64,000 nucleotides of DNA, taken from assembly GCF_007746795.1 (NCBI RefSeq), contig NZ_CP036343.1, positions 730,480-794,479 on the forward strand, in the 5' to 3' direction. Made by a program: the position numbers and the translations under genes. The notes below the pieces were generated by a model, which did no database searches, was not told where the DNA came from, and saw only the letters and a program-made list of their open reading frames with translations. The first letter of the stretch is position 1. Each line of letters begins with the position of its first letter. Shown here one piece after another: positions 17,850 to 27,483 of this stretch. The stretch comes from Gimesia algae (lineage in GTDB: Bacteria; Planctomycetota; Planctomycetia; Planctomycetales; Planctomycetaceae).

Positions 17850-18737
17850 ATGGCGAATCAAAGTGACCTGTTCGCAGGTCTTGCGGTAGCAATGATCACC
17901 CCGTTTCAAAATGGTGAAATCGATGAGACAGCGCTCCGCGCTCTGGTTGATTATCACGTGGAACAGGGAACAGACACCTTGTGCCCCGTCGGGACAACTG
18001 GTGAATCTCCAACACTTTCCCACGATGAACACAAACAGGTAATCTCCATCGTCTGCAAACAGGCGGCCGGTCGGATTAAGGTGATGGCGGGAACGGGATC
18101 GAACAGCACGCGTGAAGCCATCGAGCTGACTAAATACGCACAAGAGGCAGGTGTCGACGGTGCCCTGCATGTGGCCCCCTATTACAACAAGCCTACGCAG
18201 GAAGGATTCTTCCAGCATTATCAGGCCATTGCGGAATCGGTTGATATCCCGATCGTCATCTATAACATTCCCGGACGAACAGCGAAAAACATTGAACCAG
18301 AAACGATTATTCGACTGGCTGATATTCCCAATATCGTCGCTGTTAAGGAATCCACGGGCTCCATGGATCAGGCGTCGCATATCCTGTCTGCCTGTGATCT
18401 GGCTGTTTTATCCGGCGATGACAGCCTGACTCTGCCGTTAATGGCATTAGGTGGGAAAGGCGTGGTTTCTGTCGTGGGTAATATTGTTCCCGGCGATGTG
18501 AAAAGTATGCTGAACGCGTTCAATGCTGGAGATTTAGCGCTCGCCCGCGAATGGCATTTCAAACTGTTTGGTCTCTGCCGGAATCTATTGGGGCTGGCGA
18601 CCAATCCCATTCCCATTAAAGCGGCCATGCAGTTACTGGGGCGCGACAATGGTGAAGTTCGTCTGCCTATGACACAGTTAGACAGTGGTTCAATGCAGGT
18701 TCTGGAAAAAACCCTGCGGGATTATGGTCTGCTTTAA
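17850..18737 (+). CDS. dapA: 4-hydroxy-tetrahydrodipicolinate synthase
   Basis: DapA condenses pyruvate with L-aspartate-4-semialdehyde in the lysine/diaminopimelate pathway. The 295-residue TIM-barrel protein has the GTTGESPTL motif at 48-56 (Thr of the proton relay), Tyr138 in [10 protein letters not shown] and the Schiff-base lysine K166 in VAVKESTG. These fit DapA over the related N-acetylneuraminate lyase, which has different substrate residues. Diaminopimelate would feed both lysine and peptidoglycan made with MurD. No other dap gene is nearby. It follows the dehydrogenase gene by about 90 bp. Confidence 0.93.
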   Translation: MANQSDLFAGLAVAMITPFQNGEIDETALRALVDYHVEQGTDTLCPVGTTGESPTLSHDEHKQVISIVCKQAAGRIKVMAGTGSNSTREAIELTKYAQEAGVDGALHVAPYYNKPTQEGFFQHYQAIAESVDIPIVIYNIPGRTAKNIEPETIIRLADIPNIVAVKESTGSMDQASHILSACDLAVLSGDDSLTLPLMALGGKGVVSVVGNIVPGDVKSMLNAFNAGDLALAREWHFKLFGLCRNLLGLATNPIPIKAAMQLLGRDNGEVRLPMTQLDSGSMQVLEKTLRDYGLL

Positions 18738-18837
18738 GAATTCCGCTAAACTAAACAGCATTAACAGTTGCTCCGGGTGAGAGACTCCAGGATCAATTTT
18801 CAGTTAGGCACTTAACCTGTTTCAAGAGGTATCTCTG

Positions 18838-20142
18838 GTGATATTTGGCTTTGGAAAATCCCGGGAAGATGATGATGATGATTTCGAAGAAGAAATCGAA
18901 CCGGTCTCGTTTCAAGGGGCACTCAATGGTCAGCCTGCGAATCTGAAAGACAATGCCCGGCTGGTAAAAGCAGGTCTGATGACTGCGAAAAATATCGTTA
19001 CCGATGGATTGGCGTTGCGTGCAGAATACATGCGGTTTGAGCCCAAGGGTGAACGATACCAGGTTCTGTTTTATGTGGATGGAGTTCCCAATCCCGGCCC
19101 GAAACTATCCAAGCAGCAGGGAATGGCTGTCGTGCAGGTCATCAAGCTGTTATCAGGACTAAACATCCAGGAACGCAAGCGTCCTCAGTCAGGCGGAGTC
19201 GCTGCGGAACTGGAAGAAGTATCCTATCAGTTGAGAGTGGCAACCGCGCCGACACCAGGCGGAGAGCGTCTATCCATCAAAGCGATCAACATGAAATATC
19301 CACTGGATCGCGCTGATGACATCGGAATTACCGAAGAAATCAAAGACAGGATCCGCGACTTGAGTCAGGGACGAAATGGGCTGATCATGATCAGCGGCCC
19401 CCCGAATTCCGGCACGACCACCACGACCATCGGTGTGGTACGTTCGGTTGATGCTTACCAATACACGATCTTTGCATTGGCAGATCCCGAACATCGCGAG
19501 CTGAGTCATATTGCAACCCTGGACAAAAAAGAAGGGGACACATTTGATGATGAATTGCGCCGCATCATCCGAATGGAAGCGGATATCATTTACCTGAATC
19601 CCATTACGGATGAACAATACGTCGCCAGTATCCTGAATGTCGCTGACGAAATTACGATGATTGCGGAACTTTCAGCAAAAGATGCCATTGCAGGTATTAT
19701 GAAATACAGCAAACTGGCGGGCAGCCTGGAAAAGGGCGTGAACTCGCTCAAAGCTGCGATTGGTCATAAACTGATCAGAACCCTGTGTGATCAATGCAAA
19801 GAAGCTTTTCGCCCCAACCCGAAGCTCATTGAGAAAATGGGACTCCCCAAATCCACTAAAATGCTTTATCGTCCTCCCCGCCAGACCGTCGATGATGATG
19901 GCAATGAGATCGAACCGTGTGAAAAGTGTGATGGCCTGGGATATTACGGTCGTACACTCCTGCTGGAAATGTATGATATGACTGATGAAATGAAGAAGTT
20001 GATCATCAGTGGCGCTGAACCTGCGAAAATCAAAGCCTTCGCCAAAAAACAGGATATGCCTAGCTTCCAGAAAGATGGCATCCGACTGGTTGCCGAAGGT
20101 AAAGTTTCAATGGACGAATTGCAGCGCGCGTTCAAATCGTAA
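18838..20142 (+). CDS. GspE/PilB-type secretion ATPase homologue with degenerate Walker motifs
   Basis: The GTG start is preceded by AGAGG. The 434-residue protein has the GspE/PilB layout: an acidic N-terminus (DDDDDFEEE), an N2-like region near 40-150, a RecA-like core, and a C-terminal part with two CxxC pairs (CDQC and CEKC) followed by GYYGRTLLLEM, as in the zinc motif of GspE. The P-loop at 187-196 reads GPPNSGTTTT, where the invariant lysine of GPTGSGKTTT is Thr193. The Walker B region reads EADIIYLNPITD, losing the Glu of the usual GEIRD. ATP hydrolysis is therefore doubtful, and a structural or regulatory partner of a true ATPase is a reasonable guess. No other secretion gene is nearby. 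Confidence 0.75.
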   Translation: MIFGFGKSREDDDDDFEEEIEPVSFQGALNGQPANLKDNARLVKAGLMTAKNIVTDGLALRAEYMRFEPKGERYQVLFYVDGVPNPGPKLSKQQGMAVVQVIKLLSGLNIQERKRPQSGGVAAELEEVSYQLRVATAPTPGGERLSIKAINMKYPLDRADDIGITEEIKDRIRDLSQGRNGLIMISGPPNSGTTTTTIGVVRSVDAYQYTIFALADPEHRELSHIATLDKKEGDTFDDELRRIIRMEADIIYLNPITDEQYVASILNVADEITMIAELSAKDAIAGIMKYSKLAGSLEKGVNSLKAAIGHKLIRTLCDQCKEAFRPNPKLIEKMGLPKSTKMLYRPPRQTVDDDGNEIEPCEKCDGLGYYGRTLLLEMYDMTDEMKKLIISGAEPAKIKAFAKKQDMPSFQKDGIRLVAEGKVSMDELQRAFKS

Positions 20143-20320
20143 TAGAAACCACGATTTAACCAGCAGAATTGACTTCAAAGATCGCCTGTAAGATCAGGGA
20201 AAATGCGCAAATCTTTCGGGCTGATCAAGCCGATAACATGCTACGCACCTCCTGAATCATCCTCTCAAATATCTCATCGATTCTACCTTTCAAACGTTGT
20301 TCACTTTCGCGAGGTTTCCG

Positions 20321-20569
20321 ATGTTCACACGATCTTCGATGATTGTGCTCTTTACGATTCTTGCTGGATTCATCGCATATCCTTTTATCACTTCGGTTTC
20401 AGAGCAAAGCAGAGAAGTACAACCAGAGGCTATACCTGAATTCTATAGCAGAGATGTAGTACAGTATTACCCTGCTGATGTTGAAGAAGAGCTTGCTAAC
20501 CAGTGCAAAATTGTGGAAGCTTATAAAATCGAATCCGCACGACGATCTGCCCATTCCGAACTCAAGTAA
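20321..20569 (+). CDS. Small membrane-anchored protein, paralogue of the lipoprotein at 20954
   Basis: The start is the ATG at 20321, six bases after GAGGT. The 82-residue product has one N-terminal hydrophobic segment (MIVLFTILAGFIAYPFI) that may be a signal anchor or uncleaved signal. The region after it reads DVVQYYPADVEEELANQ and then VEAYKIE. The lipoprotein 385 bp downstream has DVQFYPAGPEEQLYNQ and LEQYKLE in the same order and spacing, so the two are related. No function is known to me. It may form part of an envelope-associated pair. Confidence 0.6.
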   Translation: MFTRSSMIVLFTILAGFIAYPFITSVSEQSREVQPEAIPEFYSRDVVQYYPADVEEELANQCKIVEAYKIESARRSAHSELK

Positions 20570-20953
20570 AACTTCCGTGATTCAAGCCACTGATCTGTCT
20601 TTGTGTCTATCAATTTCGTGTGAAATCGGTGACATCTCAATACGGAATCCTTAAACAGACCGTGAACACAGTGCCCACATGTCCACAACCCGCCATATCT
20701 ATGTTCTGCAGACTTTCTTTATACAAAATCTTGTCCGATTAAGCAGAATATACCGAAGATTCCGGTTTTACGTGTCGATAAAAGAAGTACACACGTTGTA
20801 GTTTTGTGTGGCCTTGCAATCACTTTTTATCGAAGTGACTGGATTCAGTACACGGATGGACTGTTCCCAAGGTGTTCCCGGCTCCTGTCTTACCCTGTTT
20901 ACACGTCTCCCCAACAGGTGCCATTCGACAACTTTATCATTCCGAGGAAAATC
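20570..20953. other. Spacer between two small paralogous genes
   Basis: This 384-bp stretch holds no convincing gene. A longer reading of the downstream gene into this region has no ribosome binding site. It probably contains the promoter of the 20954 gene, but I cannot point to clear -35/-10 boxes. Confidence 0.35.
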
Positions 20954-21187
20954 ATGGTGATTCGCCAGCTAAAAAATTGGTCAGGTGTTGGAGTTCTGGG
21001 TTTGGCATTAATCGGATTAACCAGCACCGGTTGCCAGTCCAGCATTGGTGGCCAGACATTGCCTTCAGCGTATTACCTGAATGACGATGTGCAGTTCTAC
21101 CCGGCAGGACCTGAAGAACAGCTTTATAATCAGCGGGAAGTACTGGAACAATACAAACTGGAACGCAAACTCCAGCAGGATCAATAA
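20954..21187 (+). CDS. Small lipoprotein, paralogue of the protein at 20321
   Basis: The ATG at 20954 follows GAGGAAA at suitable distance. The 77-residue product has a lipoprotein signal: basic start, hydrophobic run VLGLALIGL and lipobox STGC with Cys near residue 27. The mature part contains YYLNDDVQFYPAGPEEQ followed by NQREVLEQYKLE, clearly similar in order to the protein encoded at 20321-20569. Both are highly polar at the C-terminus. It is probably anchored to a membrane facing the periplasm. Function unknown. Confidence 0.65.
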   Translation: MVIRQLKNWSGVGVLGLALIGLTSTGCQSSIGGQTLPSAYYLNDDVQFYPAGPEEQLYNQREVLEQYKLERKLQQDQ

Positions 21188-21265
21188 TCAAAACTGAGAA
21201 CTCCAGCAGGCGCGGTTTCGACCAGCCTGCTGTTTTCACCATCAGCGACTCCAAACAGGGGGGAC

Positions 21266-21323
21266 CCTTTCGCGCCATAAGACAGCTCAATGCACTAATT
21301 TCATTTGAGCTGTCAGCGAAAGG
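21266..21323 (+). other. Long two-part hairpin (possible structured RNA)
   Basis: CCTTTCGC (21266-21273) pairs with GCGAAAGG (21316-21323), and inside it GACAGCTCAA (21281-21290) pairs with TTGAGCTGTC (21305-21314). Both arms are perfect, separated by a seven-base bulge on one side and one base on the other, with a 14-base loop. No protein is encoded here. It lies just before a separate terminator, so it may be the 3' end of the small lipoprotein mRNA or a small RNA. Confidence 0.5.
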
Positions 21324-21328
21324 ACATT

Positions 21329-21369
21329 AGCCGGACGCAGAGAACGGGACTCTCGCCCGGCTTTTTTCT
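21329..21369 (+). terminator. Intrinsic terminator after the structured element
   Basis: AGCCGG and following bases (21329-21342) pair imperfectly with CTCTCGCCCGGCT (about 21350-21362), followed by TTTTTTCTTTT. It ends plus-strand transcripts coming from the lipoprotein gene or the folded element before they meet the convergent decarboxylase gene. Confidence 0.65.
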
Positions 21370-21463
21370 TTTATCGCTGCTGGTCTCTGTTCTGATTTAC
21401 TGCACTACCCCAAAAGAGCGATTGGATACGAGCAGAAGGCGCTTCGGTTAAATGTGATACACG

Positions 21464-23197
21464 CTAAAGTGTTTTCGACATCTTGTCTGCCAGGCGTGTC
21501 AGAGCCGGGCTCACGTCGGTTGGATTGAGATGCACATTGATCACGCTCAAACTGTCCTTATTCGCCAGGGCGGCCTTGATGGCTTTCTCCAGATCACCTT
21601 CCGTGCGGACCTCAAAGCCCCAGCCACCGCCGATCAGATCCGTAATATTATGATATTTCCAGTCGGGAATATCATTGAATGGACCATCCTGTAGAAATCG
21701 TTCGGTTGTGTACCCCTTGTTATTGAGCACGATCACAATCGGGTTGAAACCCAGTTTGAGTGCCGTCGAAAGCTCGAGGCACGTCATCTGAAACGCGCCA
21801 TCGCCAACCAGCACAATCGGTCTCAACTTCTGATTAGCAACCTGTGCTCCCAGAGAAGCAGGAATCGCAAACCCCATTGAAGTATAGTAGGCAGGACTGA
21901 GAAACTTGGTATGGGTATTGATCATCAGATCGACCGCTCCGAACAGACAGTCACCGACATCCGTTACCACCACCGTTTCATCTGTCAGAATCTGGTTGAT
22001 GCTTTCAAAAAGATGTTTTGTCGTGACAGGCTGGGCCGGTTTGACTTTGAACTCCAACTGCTGCGGACGGACATTATCGGGGATTTTCCGAGTGACCACT
22101 TTCATTTTCTGTTTTTCCAGGGCAGTAACAAAGTCCGAGAAAATGACATCATGAAAATGATGATAACTGATTCGTAATTTTTCGCTGGTAGCATAGATAC
22201 ATTTGCCCGGGTCCAGATGGGCTGTATAAATCCCGAGATTAATGTCCGTCATAAAGGTCCCCAGAAGTATGACACAGTCACTCTCTTCGACATACTTCTG
22301 CACCTCGCTTCGCCCCATCGCACCTTCATACACTCCCAGGTAAAGCGGGTGGGATTCGCTCACTACCGACTTACCCAGAATTGTGGCGCACATCGGAATA
22401 TTGAATTTTTCAGCAAACCGGAGCACCTCTTCGCGCAGACCAAAGCGATGGACTTCCACACCCGCGATGATCACAGGCTTTTTACTGGCCTCAATTAATC
22501 CTTTTGCTTCTTCCAGCGATTCTCGCAATGCATTTTCATCACTGACTGGCTGACTGTCATCGGGCACATGGGGTATCACAGCCTGCTTGTGAACGCAGTC
22601 GCGAGGCAATTCCAGGTAGACCGGCCGCTTAAATCTGACACATGCCTCCAGGCACCGATCGATTTCCTGGAAAGCCGTCATGGGATTATCGAGTAAAGCT
22701 GTTGCTACCGTAATTTTTTCGAAGACTTCGCGCTGCGTATTAAAATCTTTCACACGATGATGGAGCAGGGGGTCTGTCGCCCGTTCTGACATGCCCGGTG
22801 CCCCACTGATCACAACTACCGGAGATTTTTCTGCATACGCACCCGCTATTGAATTACACAGACTCAACCCACCTACACAATAGGTTACACAGACTGCTCC
22901 CAGACCGTGAACCCGCGCGTAGCCATCCGCAGCATAGCCTGCATTATCTTCCCGAGTTGTTCCCACAACACGAATCGGACTTTCTTCCAGCATCCCATAG
23001 AACTGCAAGACGAAATCGCCGGGGATACCAAATAGATCCGTAACGCCATAATCCTGTAATCTCTGCACGAGATAGCTGCCAATGGTGTGCACTTTTCCAT
23101 TCTGCTTCTCTGCTTTAGTGCGGGAAGGCTGTTTTGAGGAAATACGCGATTTCGTTGAGGAGGACTTAGAACTGGTGGTGGATTTTCGAGCTGACAT
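21464..23197 (-). CDS. Thiamine-diphosphate-dependent 2-oxoacid decarboxylase
   Basis: AAGGAAGG just upstream makes the ATG at 23197 the likely start; an upstream ATG at 23230 lacks this. The 577-residue protein has a Ser/Lys/Thr-rich N-terminal tail of about 35 residues. The ThDP-enzyme N-domain follows with [11 protein letters not shown], the catalytic Glu in [16 protein letters not shown], and a His-His pair in [12 protein letters not shown], which is typical of pyruvate and indolepyruvate decarboxylases rather than acetolactate synthase. The cofactor motif GDGAFQMT to LNNKGY closes the C-terminal domain. It probably decarboxylates pyruvate, phenylpyruvate or indolepyruvate to an aldehyde. 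The basic tail is unusual. It is alone on its strand. Confidence 0.82.
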   Translation of the reverse strand: MSARKSTTSSKSSSTKSRISSKQPSRTKAEKQNGKVHTIGSYLVQRLQDYGVTDLFGIPGDFVLQFYGMLEESPIRVVGTTREDNAGYAADGYARVHGLGAVCVTYCVGGLSLCNSIAGAYAEKSPVVVISGAPGMSERATDPLLHHRVKDFNTQREVFEKITVATALLDNPMTAFQEIDRCLEACVRFKRPVYLELPRDCVHKQAVIPHVPDDSQPVSDENALRESLEEAKGLIEASKKPVIIAGVEVHRFGLREEVLRFAEKFNIPMCATILGKSVVSESHPLYLGVYEGAMGRSEVQKYVEESDCVILLGTFMTDINLGIYTAHLDPGKCIYATSEKLRISYHHFHDVIFSDFVTALEKQKMKVVTRKIPDNVRPQQLEFKVKPAQPVTTKHLFESINQILTDETVVVTDVGDCLFGAVDLMINTHTKFLSPAYYTSMGFAIPASLGAQVANQKLRPIVLVGDGAFQMTCLELSTALKLGFNPIVIVLNNKGYTTERFLQDGPFNDIPDWKYHNITDLIGGGWGFEVRTEGDLEKAIKAALANKDSLSVINVHLNPTDVSPALTRLADKMSKTL

Positions 23198-23376
23198 CTC
23201 AATTCCTTCCTTGCAGATATGATAATTCAATCAGAGAAATTGTGATCAAAGAACTGCCTATGTTTATTATAACATTCACGCGAGCGTGTATAAGGGGTAA
23301 TCCCATAAACTATTTACAGAATGGTAGTTATGAGCCTGAGTACTCACGGAAGACAGGTGCGCAAAATCCAACACAC

Positions 23377-26300
23377 TCAACGCTGAATCAGTTTTCTGAT
23401 TCTTCTGCGTTCTGCGTGCTTTACCGGAGTCGGTTCACCGGCGGGAGTGACGGGGAGCTCACCAGTGTCCCCAAACTGCCCCCAATAGCTGCATAAGAGA
23501 CGATAGCAGTCGAGATAGCGCTGTGAATCCCAGGCAAGAGACAGCGTTGAGACCAGCTTCGTCAACTGACGATCATCCTCAGGCGAAATCTGATGGATCT
23601 GCAGATCAACATCATCAATCCACAATTTTTCGGAGCCCAGTTTCTCGACGACGATATGGGCATTCTGAATTTGATCTGCTGGTATATCTTTGACACGAAA
23701 CAGATATTTGCGCCAGTGCTGATCTACAGAAATAATCGCTGACTGCACTTTCAGCTTTCCATTCTGCTCCGCCTCTAATGCAATCCGAACTCGCATATCA
23801 CTGGCTTTGGACTTCATCCAGACACTCATACTCAGATAGCGGGAATCCTGGAGTGGAATTTCATTTGTACGAAGGAAATTATTTCCCGGCGCACTTCCCA
23901 GCACCAGTGATGTTTTACCAGAATGCGCTTCGGTCGAATCAATCGTCCAGGCATTGCCTTGGGAAACCTTTGACTCCCAGCCAGCCAGAATATAGTCGCG
24001 TGAACTTTTACTTTCAAAATCTGCATGAAAGACAACGGCTGTCAACTCATCCATGGACTGATGAAGCTTCACCAGACTTTGTTTTTTCTGCTCAATTTTG
24101 GCCTGCAGGTGCATGCGGTCCTGTTCAGCAATATTACAACGAACCGCCTCGATCTGTATCTGCGAATCATCTATCCGAAATGCCTGAAAATCAAATGGCT
24201 CCAGAGTGACTGAATACCGCCTTGAGCCTTCCCCCAGTTGCTTTGCCGTCAGAGCTTCACCAGATTTGAGATCAATCACCGGTGCCTTAGTAGGAACTGT
24301 CATTTCGAGCGTAACCTGGCATCGATAGGGGAAATCGTTCACAACATAGAAAAAGGCTTTATCTTTACCGCGGGATAAGCGGGTAATCACAGGTTGTGCT
24401 GCTACATCAATTGTCTGAAAAGGGCGTGGAGGAAGTTGCTGGAACTGGCGACGAATCGATTCCGTTGCACGTTCCTGGCCAAAGGGGATGGTCCAGCCTC
24501 CATCAAATATGAAATAAGGGTCCTGTCTGGCAATTGAATGAATATATCGGATTCGATTACTTGCCGCCGCGGGTGAGACCTGCGAAACCAGCCAGGTAAA
24601 TGCCGGCTGCCAGGGAGAAATCCGATCAAATTCAGCGATCCGGATTTCGACAGGGTCGTGATAAAATAGAGCACCACTCAAGCGAGCTTTAAAGGCACCA
24701 TCGACTGAGGGATGTGTATTCAGCACGTGTGCCAATGAGGAGACCTGTTGTTGCGAATCGTAATGCCCGGGCCTGAGTACAACCGCATTTTCGATCTGAT
24801 CATAATGGGAAAAATCCAGACCCAGTTCCATTAAGATGGGCCGAAACATGGATCCCGCCTTGAGAGCGGTGATCACATCACCTTCGTGACTGCGGGATGG
24901 CAGTAACTCCCGGGCAGAGAAAACAATCTGCGCATCAGGTGATTCTGCCTGTAGAACATCCGCTAACAGTTGATGCAGTTCCCGGATTTTCTGACAACGC
25001 CATAAAGTCCACTGCGGTAAAGCCGTTGTCGTCAGAAATCGATAACGATCCTGATATTTGTTTACTTCCGTACTAAAGGGTATCTTGATTCCTGTCTCTT
25101 TCTGAAACTGCTGAACTGTCTGGTCATCATAGCCCCAGTCCAATCCAGGAAGTTGCAGGTAACCATTCAAGCTTAATTGAACCGCAACCCCCTGAAACGA
25201 GGGGTGCTGTTTATAACGTACCACCAGCTCACGGAATATTTTGACAATCTCAGCCTGAACCCTTGGATCAATGGGGTTATAAAAAGGAGCCTGTCCGCGC
25301 GAGGTTCCTTTTGCTTCACGCCAGGTCTGTCCGGATGAATTCACCAGTTCAATCCCTGCAGACTTTTCGGAATTATCCTGCAGCATCTGTTCCAGTGAAT
25401 TCAGCATGGAAGAAAACTGTAACTCCGGAACCAGTGTTAACTTCTCCCGGTTAAATATCCGAAACAACAGTTCTAAAACATCCTTACGCACGACATCCTG
25501 CCCAGACGAATGGTAGACTCCAGAATCATAACGGGGCGTCGGTGCCAGGAACTCGGAAGGATAGATGGCACTTCCATCTGCTGAGACAGCCATCAGAACA
25601 CTGTTGAAACGGTGGTATTTTAAATAGTAAGTCAGGCGCTCACCCGCTTCCCGAAAAGTCTGCCAGTCGTCCAGACTGCGATGACTTTTGCTGTCTAACA
25701 CCTGAGTTGCCCCAAATATTTCCGGTAACAATGGTTTCTGCAGGTAAGGTCCGGTCAGCCGACTCTTTTCTTTACCAGAACTGTCTTCGTCTTGAGACGC
25801 AGATCGCGATTGCAATATTGCAGGGAGCTCAAAAACTTCAACTCTCGTCACCTCTGCGGGATCTGTGGAACCCAGACTATGAAACAAAAGTATGGGATCA
25901 TCAACTTTAGGCCAGAAGAGTATTTCAGCCTGCAATTCTTCGGGCTGGTCTGTAGCAGACACTTCAACATCAGTCTGATAAACGCCTGCATCAATACCGA
26001 CGGGAACCAGCTGGCCAGCGGCATCAGGCTCCAGAATACTGAAACCCAGTTTGGCGCCGGTTTGTATCGGGTAGGTTACAAGCAATTTATGAGGACGATG
26101 CAGATTTTTAATCCGCAAGTGGCAGGCTGACCAGGGGGGAGACTGTTTCCCCGACTGTTCGAGGGCTGGATTGGAATTAAAAAATGACTTCAATGAATTT
26201 CTGAACCGACCACCGGGACGCCTTTTAATCAGATCACGATGATCGAGAGTACCATGCAGGGAGAGTTCATCTACCAGAATCCCGGTTTCTGGAATCAATG

Positions 26301-27093
26301 CCTTGATGTGAGGCCGAGGCTGCGATTGCGTAACAACTGCAAACTGGACCGCGGCCTGCTGACTTCCCATTGTCATCACCAGATCGTACTCACCTTTCGC
26401 CGGTGCCCTGACAGACAGGCTAACGCCTTGTTTCAGCAGTTCCGCACGATCCTGTGTGGGAAGCGGGAGAACTCCCGACGCAACAGACTCATCTGAACGT
26501 GCTCTTTGAATATTCCAGTTCAGTTCCTTACCGGGCACCGCTGTTTTATCGAAGAGGAAATGGGGAAAAGCCTGGACTTTGATTTCTTCATCTGGCTTGA
26601 AAACAAGATGAGGATGCCTGACATGTAAGGCGAAAGAGTCGCCAGGCGCCTGCTGTACGATCAACTGGGCAGCCGTCTGATTGAGGGGAATAATTGATTT
26701 TTGAACCAGAATATCCTTCAAGTCGAATTGCTGTTTCAATGAAACATGAGGATCATCCCGATCCTGCACCAGCACCCGGAGCTTTGCATCAGCCATTCCA
26801 CGAATCACAAACTCAACACTGTTAAACACGCGCCGTGAGTGTGGCTGATACCGAATCGTCTGACCTGCTGTCTTTAAGACTGCGGCTTCATCCGCATCGA
26901 CGCCGAGGGATTTCACTGAAAGCAGTTCACACCCCGTCAAATCGAATTGTGCCCCCCAGTGACGGGGAACCGATTCTCCCCACTCAACACGAATCCTGAC
27001 CGGAATCGTAAGCGCATCCTCAGACTCGGCGTGCGCGGGAGCGAACAGCCCCATCCAGAGAAGAGACCAAATTAATATCAATGTTCGTTTCAC
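23377..27093 (-). CDS. Giant exported glycoside-hydrolase-like protein (GHL10-type barrel)
   Basis: The 1238-residue product has a signal peptide (to about residue 22, after AHA). The first 400 residues look like beta-rich sandwich regions with no clear family. Residues about 470-800 resemble a TIM-barrel glycosidase-like fold of the GHL10/DUF187 kind: FNSVLMAVSADGSAIYPS, then LTLVPELQFS, then YNPIDPRVQAEIVKIF with a following FQGVAVQLSLNG. Residues about 1050-1180 (VFHADFES to IDDVDLQ) resemble a carbohydrate-binding jelly roll. Polysaccharide degradation or binding outside the cytoplasm is a fair inference; no catalytic acid pair was identified. A run of about 390 bp divides it from the divergent lipoprotein gene. 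Confidence 0.6.
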   Translation of the reverse strand: MKRTLILIWSLLWMGLFAPAHAESEDALTIPVRIRVEWGESVPRHWGAQFDLTGCELLSVKSLGVDADEAAVLKTAGQTIRYQPHSRRVFNSVEFVIRGMADAKLRVLVQDRDDPHVSLKQQFDLKDILVQKSIIPLNQTAAQLIVQQAPGDSFALHVRHPHLVFKPDEEIKVQAFPHFLFDKTAVPGKELNWNIQRARSDESVASGVLPLPTQDRAELLKQGVSLSVRAPAKGEYDLVMTMGSQQAAVQFAVVTQSQPRPHIKALIPETGILVDELSLHGTLDHRDLIKRRPGGRFRNSLKSFFNSNPALEQSGKQSPPWSACHLRIKNLHRPHKLLVTYPIQTGAKLGFSILEPDAAGQLVPVGIDAGVYQTDVEVSATDQPEELQAEILFWPKVDDPILLFHSLGSTDPAEVTRVEVFELPAILQSRSASQDEDSSGKEKSRLTGPYLQKPLLPEIFGATQVLDSKSHRSLDDWQTFREAGERLTYYLKYHRFNSVLMAVSADGSAIYPSEFLAPTPRYDSGVYHSSGQDVVRKDVLELLFRIFNREKLTLVPELQFSSMLNSLEQMLQDNSEKSAGIELVNSSGQTWREAKGTSRGQAPFYNPIDPRVQAEIVKIFRELVVRYKQHPSFQGVAVQLSLNGYLQLPGLDWGYDDQTVQQFQKETGIKIPFSTEVNKYQDRYRFLTTTALPQWTLWRCQKIRELHQLLADVLQAESPDAQIVFSARELLPSRSHEGDVITALKAGSMFRPILMELGLDFSHYDQIENAVVLRPGHYDSQQQVSSLAHVLNTHPSVDGAFKARLSGALFYHDPVEIRIAEFDRISPWQPAFTWLVSQVSPAAASNRIRYIHSIARQDPYFIFDGGWTIPFGQERATESIRRQFQQLPPRPFQTIDVAAQPVITRLSRGKDKAFFYVVNDFPYRCQVTLEMTVPTKAPVIDLKSGEALTAKQLGEGSRRYSVTLEPFDFQAFRIDDSQIQIEAVRCNIAEQDRMHLQAKIEQKKQSLVKLHQSMDELTAVVFHADFESKSSRDYILAGWESKVSQGNAWTIDSTEAHSGKTSLVLGSAPGNNFLRTNEIPLQDSRYLSMSVWMKSKASDMRVRIALEAEQNGKLKVQSAIISVDQHWRKYLFRVKDIPADQIQNAHIVVEKLGSEKLWIDDVDLQIHQISPEDDRQLTKLVSTLSLAWDSQRYLDCYRLLCSYWGQFGDTGELPVTPAGEPTPVKHAERRRIRKLIQR

Positions 27094-27483
27094 AGAAACC
27101 TACTTTTCCAGGTAATGGAAGTCCGGAGATTCGGGGGCCCGCTCGAATTGAGCAATCGATTGAATGCCAACAGGCTGTGAAGAAATGAACTAAAGGTGAG
27201 CGGATGGATTATATGGATTTCCCGATCCGGGCCAAGGGCAATTATTTTCTAAAAAGTACAGTAAAACATGCCCGTTTCCCCAAGAACCACCTTGACTCAA
27301 ATCAATAATCATGTCAAAAAACGCATCCTCTCTCACAACTCGCTTTCGGGCTCTCAAACCAGAAGCAGTTGTCACTTTTCATTCCTGAGCTTAGAACATC
27401 TTGAGTCACTCAGTTCAACAGTTCCGGGATTGCAACAACAAATCTCACTCCTCTCAAAACTTCAATACCTACCCGGACTAATC
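27094..27483. other. Intergenic region between divergent exported-protein genes
   Basis: This 390-bp region must contain promoters for both the giant glycosidase-like gene and the repeat lipoprotein gene. The reading frame of the lipoprotein stays open back to 27268, but the translated extension has no signal or family resemblance and the lipoprotein signal starts at 27484. I see no RNA gene or strong hairpin. Confidence 0.4.

Noticed and set aside
17775..18380. 201-codon minus-strand frame opposite dapA
   Set aside because: dapA has all catalytic residues in place on the plus strand; the antisense product looks random and begins in the gene.
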